From contig UNSK01000040.1 in assembly GCA_900552525.1 (NCBI GenBank), positions 1 to 17,581 on the forward strand: a stretch of DNA of 17,581 nucleotides, given 5' to 3'. Both the position numbers and the translations under genes were made by a program. How positions within the stretch are numbered: position 1 is the stretch's first letter; the number at the start of each line of letters is the position of its first letter. Shown here piece by piece: positions 6,005 to 12,797 of this stretch. The notes beneath the pieces are model-generated. The model was given only the letters and a program-made list of their open reading frames with translations, was not told the origin of the DNA and made no database searches. The stretch is from Candidatus Gastranaerophilales bacterium. GTDB lineage: Bacteria; Cyanobacteriota; Vampirovibrionia; Gastranaerophilales; Gastranaerophilaceae.

Positions 6005-8662
6005 ATGACAACGAAAACAAAAAAGAACGTTGAAGCTCTGGAAAAATCTCTCAACTCATCAAATGTAGTTGAAACACTTGATCAGTTGGAAGCATTAATT
6101 TCCCGCGTTCACAAAGCTCAAAGAATCTTTGCAACTTTTTCTCAAGAAAAAGTTGATGCTATTTTTAAAGCAGCAGCAGGTGCAGCTGATAAGGCTCGTA
6201 TTCCTCTTGCAAGAATGGCTGTTGAAGAAACCGGAATGGGCGTTTTAGAAGATAAAATTATAAAAAACCACTTTGCTTCTGAATACATCTATAACAAACA
6301 CAAAAATGCAAAAACTTGCGGTATTATCAAAGAAGACAAAATCAACGGTATTAAAATTGTTGCAGAACCTTTAGGAGTTTTAGCAGGTATCGTTCCTACT
6401 ACAAACCCTACTTCAACTGCAATTTTTAAATCTCTAATCGCTTTGAAGACAAGAAATGGTATTATCTTCTCTCCACACCCTAGAGCTAAAAAATGCACAA
6501 TTGAAGCTGCAAAAATCGTTCTTGATGCTGCTGTAAAAGCAGGTGCTCCTGAAGATATTATCGGCTGGATTGACGTTCCATCTATTGAACTTTCAAGCGC
6601 TTTGATGAAACACCCTAACATTGATTGTATCTTGGCTACAGGCGGTCCTGGTATGGTTAAGGCTGCATACTCATCAGGCAACCCTGCTTTAGGCGTAGGC
6701 CCTGGTAATACTTCTGCAGTTATTGATGAAACTGCTGATATTAAAATGGCTGTTTCTTCTATACTTATGTCAAAATCTTTTGATAATGGTATGATTTGTG
6801 CTTCTGAACAATCTGTAGTAGTTGTTGACAGCATTTACGAAGAAGTTAAAAACGAATTTATTTACCGTGGTGCTTACCTTCTAAATGAAGACCAAAAACA
6901 AAAACTCATCGACCTTCCTCTTATCGATCCTAAGAGAGGTACTGCACACCCTGACGTTGTTGGTCAAAAACCGCACAGAATTGCAGAACTTTCAGGATTT
7001 GGGGCTGATGTTCCGGAAGATGCAAAAATATTATTAGTAGAAAGACCGGAAGTTGATTGGGAAGATCCATTCTCTAGAGAAAAATTATCACCTGTACTTA
7101 CAATGTACAGAGCAAGCGACTTTGAAGATGCTGCAGAAAAAGCTTACACACTTGTAAGCAAGGGCGGCTTAGGCCACACTTCAGTTCTCTATACTGACGA
7201 ACGTCATAAAGAAAGAATTGACAAGTATTCTGAAAAAATGCCGACTTGCCGTGTATTGATTAACCAGCCTTCTTCTCAGGGCGGTATCGGTGACTTATTC
7301 AACTTCAAGTTAGAGCCGTCACTAACTCTCGGCTGCGGTTCCTGGGGTGGTAACGCTGTTTCAGGTAACGTAGGCGTTGAAAACTTATTGAACTACAAGA
7401 CCGTTGCTGAAAGGAGAGAAAATATGTTATGGTTTAAGGTTCCTGCTAAAGTTTACTTCAAGAGAGGCGCTATTGATCTTGCTCTTCGTGAACTTGCCGG
7501 TAAAAAACGTGCATTCATCGTAACAGATAGATTCTTATTCAACTCTGGTGCTGTAAATGCTATTACTAATGTATTGGATGAAATCGGAATTGAACACGAA
7601 GTATTCTTCGATGTTAAACCGGATCCAACATTATCTACAATCGATCAAGCTATGGCTATATTAAAACCGTTTGAACCTGATGTTATCATTTCATTAGGCG
7701 GCGGTTCTCCAATGGACGCAGCTAAGATTATGTGGTTACTGTATGAACAACCTGATACAAACTTTGAAGATATCGCTATGAGATTTATGGATATCAGAAA
7801 GAGAATATGCTGCATCCCTGAATTAGGCAAAAAAGCTACAATGGTTGCAGTACCAACAACTTCAGGTACAGGTTCAGAAGTTACTCCGTTTGCTATTATT
7901 ACAGATGACGAAACTCACGTAAAATATGCAATCGCAGATTATGCATTAACACCAAATATGGCAATCGTTGACCCTAACTTCGTTGATGGTATGCCAAAAG
8001 GCTTGACTTCAGCTTCTGGTATTGATGCTCTCGTTCACGCACTTGAAGCTTATGTATCTTGCATGGCTACAAACTTCACTAACTCAAATGCTTTAGAAGC
8101 AACTAAGTTAGTATTCAGATATCTTGAAAGATCTTACAAAGAAGGTGCTAACGATCCTATGGCAAGAGAAAAAATGCACTATGCTGCAACTATTGCAGGT
8201 ATGGCATTCGCTAACTCTTTCTTAGGATTATGCCACTCAATGGCTCACAAACTTGGTGCTATGTACCATGTACCTCACGGTGTTGCTAACGCATTATTAA
8301 TCAGACAGGTTATGAAATACAATGCATCTGATGCACCGCATAAACAAGCAATCTTCCCGCAGTACAAATTCCCTTGTGCTAAGGCTAAATACGGTCAGGT
8401 TGCTGACGAATTAGGTCTGGGTGGCAACAATGATGATGAAAAAGTTCAATTGTTAATCAATGCTGTTGATGACTTGATGACAAGAATCGAACTACCTAAA
8501 TCTATCAAAGACTTCGGTGTTGATGAAGAAACATTCATGAAGAACCTTGATGAGCTTGTTGAATTGGCATTTGACGATCAATGTACAGGTGCTAACCCTG
8601 CTTATCCGTTCATGTCAGATATCAAACAAATCTACATTGATGCTTACTACGGTAACGTATAA
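6005..8662 (+). CDS. adhE: Bifunctional aldehyde-alcohol dehydrogenase AdhE
   Basis: This converts acetyl-CoA to acetaldehyde and then ethanol with two NADH, regenerating NAD+ in fermentation; AdhE proteins usually form long cytoplasmic filaments (spirosomes). The 885-aa product has the N-terminal CoA-acylating aldehyde dehydrogenase (about 20-460) with catalytic Cys265 in NGMICASEQ. A linker and the iron-dependent alcohol dehydrogenase follow (about 474-885), with GGGSPMDAAK (from about 565) and metal-ligand candidates D674, H678, H744 and H758, spaced as in E. coli AdhE. The frame is open from 5960, but ATG at 6005 is chosen because AAGGAG sits eight bases upstream and the length fits the family. 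It is monocistronic, with a strong terminator. It implies an anaerobic fermentative lifestyle. Confidence 0.97.
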   Translation: MTTKTKKNVEALEKSLNSSNVVETLDQLEALISRVHKAQRIFATFSQEKVDAIFKAAAGAADKARIPLARMAVEETGMGVLEDKIIKNHFASEYIYNKHKNAKTCGIIKEDKINGIKIVAEPLGVLAGIVPTTNPTSTAIFKSLIALKTRNGIIFSPHPRAKKCTIEAAKIVLDAAVKAGAPEDIIGWIDVPSIELSSALMKHPNIDCILATGGPGMVKAAYSSGNPALGVGPGNTSAVIDETADIKMAVSSILMSKSFDNGMICASEQSVVVVDSIYEEVKNEFIYRGAYLLNEDQKQKLIDLPLIDPKRGTAHPDVVGQKPHRIAELSGFGADVPEDAKILLVERPEVDWEDPFSREKLSPVLTMYRASDFEDAAEKAYTLVSKGGLGHTSVLYTDERHKERIDKYSEKMPTCRVLINQPSSQGGIGDLFNFKLEPSLTLGCGSWGGNAVSGNVGVENLLNYKTVAERRENMLWFKVPAKVYFKRGAIDLALRELAGKKRAFIVTDRFLFNSGAVNAITNVLDEIGIEHEVFFDVKPDPTLSTIDQAMAILKPFEPDVIISLGGGSPMDAAKIMWLLYEQPDTNFEDIAMRFMDIRKRICCIPELGKKATMVAVPTTSGTGSEVTPFAIITDDETHVKYAIADYALTPNMAIVDPNFVDGMPKGLTSASGIDALVHALEAYVSCMATNFTNSNALEATKLVFRYLERSYKEGANDPMAREKMHYAATIAGMAFANSFLGLCHSMAHKLGAMYHVPHGVANALLIRQVMKYNASDAPHKQAIFPQYKFPCAKAKYGQVADELGLGGNNDDEKVQLLINAVDDLMTRIELPKSIKDFGVDEETFMKNLDELVELAFDDQCTGANPAYPFMSDIKQIYIDAYYGNV
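7411..7426 (+). promoter_or_regulatory. Internal ribosome-binding site before the AdhE alcohol dehydrogenase domain
   Basis: AAGGAG at 7411-7416 stands seven bases before an in-frame ATG at 7424-7426 (Met474). This is exactly at the domain border, in the conserved segment ENMLWFK. Initiation here would make a separate 412-aa iron alcohol dehydrogenase. The codons AGG-AGA are forced by conserved arginines only in part. Confidence 0.35.
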
Positions 8663-8674
8663 GAACAATATTCC

Positions 8675-8709
8675 AAAACGAGCGGTAAAAATACCGCTCG
8701 TTTTTTTTT
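8675..8709 (+). terminator. Rho-independent terminator of adhE
   Basis: A 10-bp stem ACGAGCGGTA (8678-8687) / TACCGCTCGT (8692-8701) with an AAAA loop is followed by nine T (8701-8709). It starts about 15 bases after the stop codon. Confidence 0.95.
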
Positions 8710-8716
8710 ACAAAAT

Positions 8717-8746
8717 AAAAAAAAGCCTAATTTTTTCAAATCAGGC
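8717..8746 (-). terminator. Rho-independent terminator of the 58-aa gene
   Basis: On the minus strand GCCTGATTT (8746-8738) pairs with AAATTAGGC (8733-8725), a 9-bp stem with one G-T wobble and a 4-base loop. Eight T follow (A run at 8717-8724). It lies about 58 bases after the stop of the leftward small gene. Confidence 0.8.
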
Positions 8747-8803
8747 GCTAATAGATTGGGGAATTAAATTAGTTAAGTAAGATGGTTTGGTATTATTAAA
8801 AAC

Positions 8804-8980
8804 CTATTTTTTTGTTCTGGATATAAACGTAACTCTCGATTTCATATCCATTGCAAAAAGCCTCATTTCATCCATTAGAATGTATGATTTGTCATCAGCA
8901 TGATTATTCTCATTAATATAAAATTCGCGCGAAATCTGCGTAGCCATAGCATTAATATTGTACGTTTCTAATAAAGCCAT
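8804..8980 (-). CDS. Small protein of 58 aa, unknown function
   Basis: The minus strand has ATG at 8980-8978, a TAG stop at 8806-8804 and a clear GAGGT (8992-8988) seven bases upstream. The product starts MALLETYNINAMATQ and ends TFISRTKK. It is methionine-rich (7 of 58) and has no cysteine, no membrane segment and no signal peptide; it looks like one or two amphipathic helices. No family is recognised. The ribosome-binding site and the dedicated downstream terminator support a real gene. It is preceded by a 400-base gap rich in repeats that may regulate it. Confidence 0.7.
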   Translation of the reverse strand: MALLETYNINAMATQISREFYINENNHADDKSYILMDEMRLFAMDMKSRVTFISRTKK

Positions 8981-9013
8981 ACTTAATACCTCATCTTTTA
9001 ATCTGATAAAAGA

Positions 9014-9068
9014 GCGTATTTACTTAAGGCCTTAATTTCTCTCATTTCAAGGCGTTCTTACTTAAGCC
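9014..9068. repeat. Direct repeat with CTTAAG cores plus a 12-base palindrome
   Basis: GCGTATTTACTTAAGGC (9014-9030) and GCGTTCTTACTTAAGCC (9052-9068) match at 14 of 17 positions, 38 bases apart. The first runs into a perfect palindrome TTAAGGCCTTAA (9024-9035). They sit 34-88 bases upstream of the 58-aa gene start, in its leader or promoter, and may bind a regulator. Confidence 0.5.
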
Positions 9069-9079
9069 GGTTTAATATT

Positions 9080-9113
9080 TTTCAAATTACAAACGGTTTG
9101 AAATATACCGTTT
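9080..9113. promoter_or_regulatory. Two mutually exclusive inverted repeats upstream of the 58-aa gene
   Basis: TTTCAAA (9080-9086) can pair with TTTGAAA (9097-9103), while AAACGGT (9091-9097) can pair with ACCGTTT (9107-9113). The two structures overlap and exclude each other, as in attenuators or operators. Nothing else recognisable occurs between 9114 and 9300, which is plain AT-rich sequence. Confidence 0.35.
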
Positions 9114-9301
9114 TTATAACGGCTGTTTGCAATTTTAAAATTATTTTACCTGTCCTGCTCTCTTATATTTGTCTTACATATATATAAAGTATATAAATTT
9201 AGCTCAATTTCATCAAAAGTAATCTTTGTTACATAACTTTACAAAGTTAATCACATACTCTTAGATTAAATTTGTTGTTATTACTAGTTTTTAGCCTATT
9301 T

Positions 9302-9318
9302 TTGTAAAGATTTGTAAA
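9302..9318. repeat. Tandem TTGTAAA elements at 10-base spacing
   Basis: TTGTAAAGAT at 9302-9311 is followed by TTGTAAA at 9312-9318, the same arrangement as the reverse complement of 1191-1207. It lies about 75 bases upstream of the 156-aa gene, a suitable place for an activator site. A further TTGTAAAG-like element is on the minus strand at 9237-9250. Confidence 0.35.
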
Positions 9319-9340
9319 TATTATTCAAAAAATCCTAAAG

Positions 9341-9369
9341 TTTTCAGAAAACATGCCGATATATATTAT
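9341..9369 (+). promoter_or_regulatory. Weak candidate promoter of the 156-aa gene
   Basis: TTTTCA at 9341-9346 and TATTAT at 9364-9369 are 17 bases apart. Several alternative AT-rich -10 boxes overlap, so the exact start is uncertain; it would be near 9376, just before GAGGTG. Confidence 0.3.
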
Positions 9370-9392
9370 ATATCATATAAGAGGTGTGTATC

Positions 9393-9863
9393 ATGTCAAA
9401 CTTCACGGTCAACGGAGTATATTCTTACACAAGCGCAAACATCTACTCTTATCTAGGCAGGGTGCCTACAAATTCTGCTGCATTAGAACGGGCTTTTGAC
9501 GATTTTGATATTACCCCGACCGGCAAAACTGATGATTTAAAGAAACTAAATGCTGCGATGTATGAAGAGTATTCATCGCAGGTTCAGGAACAGATTAAAA
9601 ATCAGAATAATCAGCAGGTAATACCTTGGGCAGGGTTATGTGCACAAATCGGCATACAGGCGACAGGTGATTATGACAAAGATTATGCAGCCTTTAACAA
9701 CGCTATCCAATTATTAAGCCAGAGTGCAATTGACGGACAGGCTATGACATACTTTGCAGGCTTAAGAACGGAAGCACAGCAGGCTTTCGGGTTATCAAAT
9801 AAACCGGGAGCACAGGATGCGCCTATTTCCTATAAAACTTATCAGGCGCAATTCCTATCTTAA
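9393..9863 (+). CDS. Hypothetical protein of 156 aa with an internal duplicated motif
   Basis: The function is not recognised. It has no signal peptide or membrane segment. It starts MSNFTVNGVYSYTS and contains two related segments: ITPTGKTDDLKKLNAAM (40-56) and IQATGDYDKDYAAFNNAI (88-105). These share the pattern I-x-x-T-G-(spacer)-D-x-x-N-x-A and suggest two copies of a small helical unit. The middle (57-78) is a Q/N-rich helix. ATG at 9393 is preferred over the upstream GTG at 9384 because GAGGTG (9381-9386) is six bases before it and overlaps the GTG. A strong terminator follows, so it is a single-gene unit, likely a lineage-specific protein. Confidence 0.78.
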   Translation: MSNFTVNGVYSYTSANIYSYLGRVPTNSAALERAFDDFDITPTGKTDDLKKLNAAMYEEYSSQVQEQIKNQNNQQVIPWAGLCAQIGIQATGDYDKDYAAFNNAIQLLSQSAIDGQAMTYFAGLRTEAQQAFGLSNKPGAQDAPISYKTYQAQFLS

Positions 9864-9868
9864 ATGTC

Positions 9869-9907
9869 GGGCGGCTAATGCAGGGTTTAGCCGCCCTTTT
9901 GGTTTTT
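9869..9907 (+). terminator. Rho-independent terminator of the 156-aa gene
   Basis: GGGCGGCTAA (9869-9878) pairs with TTAGCCGCCC (9887-9896), a 10-bp stem with an 8-base loop, followed by TTTTGGTTTTT (9897-9907). Confidence 0.93.
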
Positions 9908-9908
9908 A

Positions 9909-9917
9909 TGTTATAAT
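9909..9917 (+). promoter_or_regulatory. Extended -10 promoter giving a leaderless dehydrogenase mRNA
   Basis: TGTTATAAT at 9909-9917 is a perfect extended -10. Only six bases separate it from the ATG at 9924, so transcription should start at or next to the A of the start codon. There is no Shine-Dalgarno sequence, which fits leaderless translation. Confidence 0.65.
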
Positions 9918-9923
9918 TAGCTT

Positions 9924-10619
9924 ATGAATATACTGGTTACAGGCGGGAGTAAAGGTATTGGAAAAAATATTGCCGGAGGGATGAATGGCTGCATTTTTAC
10001 ATGCGGAAGAAATGAAGACCTTTTGAAATCGTTTAAAAATTATTGCGTTTGCGACCTTGGAACACTTGAAGGGATGAAAAAACTCGGGGATTATATTGAA
10101 GCCAACCGGATTGATATACTTATAAACAATGCAGGAGAATATATTTACTCTCATATTGAAGAAATCGGAATAAATGAAATTGAACATATTACGCGGACTA
10201 ATTTGGAAGCTCCTATGTACTTGATTTCACGTGCCGTTCCCTATATGAAAAAACAAAAATGGGGCAGAATAATTAATATTGGTTCAATAAGCGGTGTTAT
10301 GGGAGAAGCGGGAGCAAGCCTGTATTCTGCGACAAAATCAGGACTTATCGGAGCAACTAAAGCTTTAGCATTAGAGCTTGCTGAATATGGAATAACTGTT
10401 AATACTATAAATCCGGGCTGGGTTGATACAGATATGGGAAATACATCTGCTAATGAAGGAGATTTTTCTAAGGAAGAAATTGTTGAATGCATTCCTCAAA
10501 GAAGATTTGTTCAACCTTCTGAAATTACAGGAATGGTTAAATATCTAATTTCTGATGAAGCAAAAGGTGTAACCGGCCAGTCAATTAATTTATGTGCAGG
10601 CTTAACCTGCGGTTGTTAA
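9924..10619 (+). CDS. Short-chain dehydrogenase/reductase (FabG-like SDR)
   Basis: This is a predicted NAD(P)(H)-dependent oxidoreductase with a Rossmann fold. The 231 aa have the glycine-rich cofactor motif TGGSKGIG (6-13), NNAG (68-71), catalytic Ser121, and YSATK with Tyr134 and Lys138, followed by the NPG turn (163-165). It resembles 3-oxoacyl-ACP reductase (FabG), but FabG is normally about 245 aa and lies in a fatty-acid operon; here the gene stands alone, so the substrate is open. The N-terminal half is shortened between the cofactor motif and residue 45. The tail LCAGLTCGC is unusually cysteine-rich. Translation is probably leaderless. The stop lies three bases from the stop of the convergent 373-aa gene, with no terminator between. 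Confidence 0.9.
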   Translation: MNILVTGGSKGIGKNIAGGMNGCIFTCGRNEDLLKSFKNYCVCDLGTLEGMKKLGDYIEANRIDILINNAGEYIYSHIEEIGINEIEHITRTNLEAPMYLISRAVPYMKKQKWGRIINIGSISGVMGEAGASLYSATKSGLIGATKALALELAEYGITVNTINPGWVDTDMGNTSANEGDFSKEEIVECIPQRRFVQPSEITGMVKYLISDEAKGVTGQSINLCAGLTCGC

Positions 10620-10622
10620 TAG

Positions 10623-11744
10623 TTAACCACGTCCTGACATAGTAAGCTCCATCATGATATTCCAAGCCTCATCAGACATATCTTTGCAATCTACAGATTT
10701 AGTTCTAATTGAATATATTGATTTGAATAACTCTGCGTCATTAATTCCTAAATCTGCATAGGAACAACAAGCAGGAACTTTATAGCGAGAAATTATAAAT
10801 TTCCCGTCAGGCCCTTCCTCTGGCTTCATTCCAAAATATTCAAATATTCTTTTCATATCATGCTTTTCTATTGCTTCACCCAATTCTTTTTTAATTCCCT
10901 CTGCACCTTTTTGGGATTGTATTGCATAATCAACTTCTTTTTCCGCATCTTGATTCAATTGCAAGTTGTTTTCTTTCCTGTATTTCTCAAATATTTCGAA
11001 ATAATTTAGAGGAATTTTTCCATTATTTAAAACACCTTGAATTTCTTTCACAGCACCATCTACAAACCGTACTCCTAATTTCGGCTGTCCGTTTTCCAGA
11101 TAAACATGGAAATCTCCCTCGCTCAAATACGGTTCTGCATTAAAGGATTTTGTACACCAGGTCTTGTAAGAAAGTGTTTTAAGTTTATCAACATTGGCTT
11201 CAAAATTATCAGGGTTATTCTTTTTAGAAGGGATTACTACCCAGCCGGTCTTATTTGTGCCTGTATTTGTATCATTAAGCAAATGCGACCGTAAATTATT
11301 TTTATATAACTTATTAAAGCTAAAATCTTTTTTCGGCTCGGCTTGAAGTTCGCTATTCAATCTAAATACAGTATCGGCAAGAACACCTTTGGACAACATT
11401 GGCGGCAGAGTATCATTCTTTTCTGATAACTCTGAAGTTACGCCTGCTAAGATTAAAAGCCGCATCGCCCAACTATATGCATCATTTCCTTTCGTTACGT
11501 AATCAAACCAATCTTTTAAAATCCATTTTCGCTGCGTAACGGCTTCATTGCTGCGGGCAGGAAATTTTCTTTCTGTAATAACTTGCACCTGAGTCTTTGC
11601 CCAATTTTGAAAATCTGCAATTACATCAAACTTTTCTATCGGTGCTTTAAATTTTTCCACAACAGCATAATCAATCCCCTTAAACTGAGATTTTTTCATT
11701 GCTTGAAAATTCGGATTATAATACTGATTTCCAGAAATATACAT
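10623..11744 (-). CDS. Hypothetical 373-aa protein with a conserved-looking 'WCT...YL..GDF' domain
   Basis: No name can be given. The frame is open from 11846, but ATG at 11744-11742 is chosen because AAGG (11754-11751) sits six bases upstream; the stretch before it has no ribosome-binding site and overlaps the divergent bioB promoter. The N-terminus has N-P-N-F-x-A (10-15) then QFKG (20-23). The centre (about 168-255) reads GWVVIPSKK, then TWCTKSFNAEPYLSEGDFHV, then LGVRFVDGAVKEIQG. From memory, this W-C-T / Y-L / G-D-F / R-F / E-I-Q-G order recurs in uncharacterised bacterial and LRR-associated proteins, but I cannot confirm a family. The C-terminal part (about 265-373) is helical. There is no signal peptide or membrane segment. 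Confidence 0.8.
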   Translation of the reverse strand: MYISGNQYYNPNFQAMKKSQFKGIDYAVVEKFKAPIEKFDVIADFQNWAKTQVQVITERKFPARSNEAVTQRKWILKDWFDYVTKGNDAYSWAMRLLILAGVTSELSEKNDTLPPMLSKGVLADTVFRLNSELQAEPKKDFSFNKLYKNNLRSHLLNDTNTGTNKTGWVVIPSKKNNPDNFEANVDKLKTLSYKTWCTKSFNAEPYLSEGDFHVYLENGQPKLGVRFVDGAVKEIQGVLNNGKIPLNYFEIFEKYRKENNLQLNQDAEKEVDYAIQSQKGAEGIKKELGEAIEKHDMKRIFEYFGMKPEEGPDGKFIISRYKVPACCSYADLGINDAELFKSIYSIRTKSVDCKDMSDEAWNIMMELTMSGRG

Positions 11745-11828
11745 AATTGACCTTTTACTTACTACACACCCTCTATAAGTAAAAACAATCGTTAAAATTG
11801 CTTTTCTATAAAGAAATGTTAAGCAGCT

Positions 11829-11849
11829 TTTATGATACAATATCATAAA
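11829..11849 (+). promoter_or_regulatory. Palindromic operator overlapping an extended -10 promoter of bioB
   Basis: TTTATGATA (11829-11837) and TATCATAAA (11841-11849) form a perfect 9-bp inverted repeat around CAA. Embedded in it is the extended -10 TGATACAAT (11833-11841). Transcription would start near 11848, giving a leader of about 17 bases with GGAAGGG at 11850-11856. A repressor bound here would cover the promoter. The sequence does not match the BirA, BioR or BioQ operators as I remember them. Confidence 0.6.
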
Positions 11850-11864
11850 GGAAGGGACAAAAAT

Positions 11865-12797
11865 ATGTATACAAAAGCCGAATTATTAAACTTATACAAT
11901 ATGGACTTAGACTCTCTTTTAAATGAGTCTAAAAAATACTTAAAAGACGAAGTTGAGTTTTGTTCTATCATAAATGCGCGTAATGGCAAATGCTCTCAAA
12001 ATTGCAAATATTGCGCACAAAGTTCACATTACAACACAGAAATCGAGTCTTATCCGTTGATGGAGGTAAATGAAGTTCTGGAAGCCGCTCGTGACAGCCA
12101 AAAGAACGGAGCTGACAGGGTCGCTATTGTAACCTCCGGCAAAACTCCTGATGAAAGCGATTTTGACACAATGCTGGATATGATTAAAGCTTTAAATAAA
12201 GAGGGGATTAAAAGCTGTGCCAGCATTGGGATTTTAAATGAAAACCAGGCAAAAAAGCTTGCTGAAACAGGTCTTGTTAGATTTCATCATAATATTAACA
12301 CATGCCGGTCATATCATCCGGAAATTTGCACGACTCATACTTATGAGGACAGAATCAACACTGCAAAACTCGTAAAAAAATATGGAATGGAACTGTGCTG
12401 CGGTGTTATTATCGGTATGGGCGAAAGCATTGAACAGCGGATTGAAATGGCGCTGGAGCTTGCTGAAATTAATCCTGACAGTATCCCTGTAAACATTCTT
12501 ACACCTATTCCAAATACTCCTTTTGCAGATTATGGTGATAAGATTGATGAAGAAAATATTCTCAGAACACTTGCCATATTTAAGATCGCCTGTCCTGAAG
12601 CTTCTATAAGAATTGCCGGCGGTAAAAAAGCCAGATTGTCTGAAGAAACTATCGAAAAGGCTTTTAGATATTGCACAGATTCTACAATTGTAGGAAATTA
12701 CCTTACAACAACAGGCTTTACGCCGGATGAAGATGAAAAATTAATTTATAGAATAGGACGGAAACTGAAAAAATGTCACTCTTTAAGCTGTTCTTAA
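11865..12797 (+). CDS. bioB: Biotin synthase
   Basis: This radical SAM enzyme inserts sulfur into dethiobiotin to make biotin, the last pathway step. The 310-aa product has the [4Fe-4S]/SAM motif CSQNCKYC (Cys43, 47, 50), the HHNINT segment (141-146) and the R249 region IRIAGG typical of BioB. Of the ligands of the E. coli auxiliary [2Fe-2S] cluster, Cys128 and Cys188 have equivalents (Cys118, Cys178), but the Cys97 position appears to be Ala87 in DRVAIVTSG. Extra cysteines occur at 147, 155, 179 and at the end (304, 309; CHSLSC). The start is ATG 11865 after GGAAGGG; an upstream ATG at 11832 lies inside the promoter palindrome. The 3' end overlaps the next gene by 25 bases. No other biotin gene is in the window. 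Confidence 0.95.
   Translation: MYTKAELLNLYNMDLDSLLNESKKYLKDEVEFCSIINARNGKCSQNCKYCAQSSHYNTEIESYPLMEVNEVLEAARDSQKNGADRVAIVTSGKTPDESDFDTMLDMIKALNKEGIKSCASIGILNENQAKKLAETGLVRFHHNINTCRSYHPEICTTHTYEDRINTAKLVKKYGMELCCGVIIGMGESIEQRIEMALELAEINPDSIPVNILTPIPNTPFADYGDKIDEENILRTLAIFKIACPEASIRIAGGKKARLSEETIEKAFRYCTDSTIVGNYLTTTGFTPDEDEKLIYRIGRKLKKCHSLSCS

Noticed and set aside
6289..6834. Minus-strand open frame inside adhE (181 codons)
   Set aside because: It mirrors the conserved AdhE frame and has no initiation signal or recognisable motif.
9114..9300. Possible small RNA in the gap before the 156-aa gene
   Set aside because: No promoter-terminator pair or stable structure is seen; the stretch is plain AT-rich sequence.
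11745..11846. Longer N-terminus of the 373-aa gene
   Set aside because: It has no ribosome-binding site, overlaps the bioB promoter and reads as low-quality sequence, while ATG 11744 has AAGG six bases upstream.
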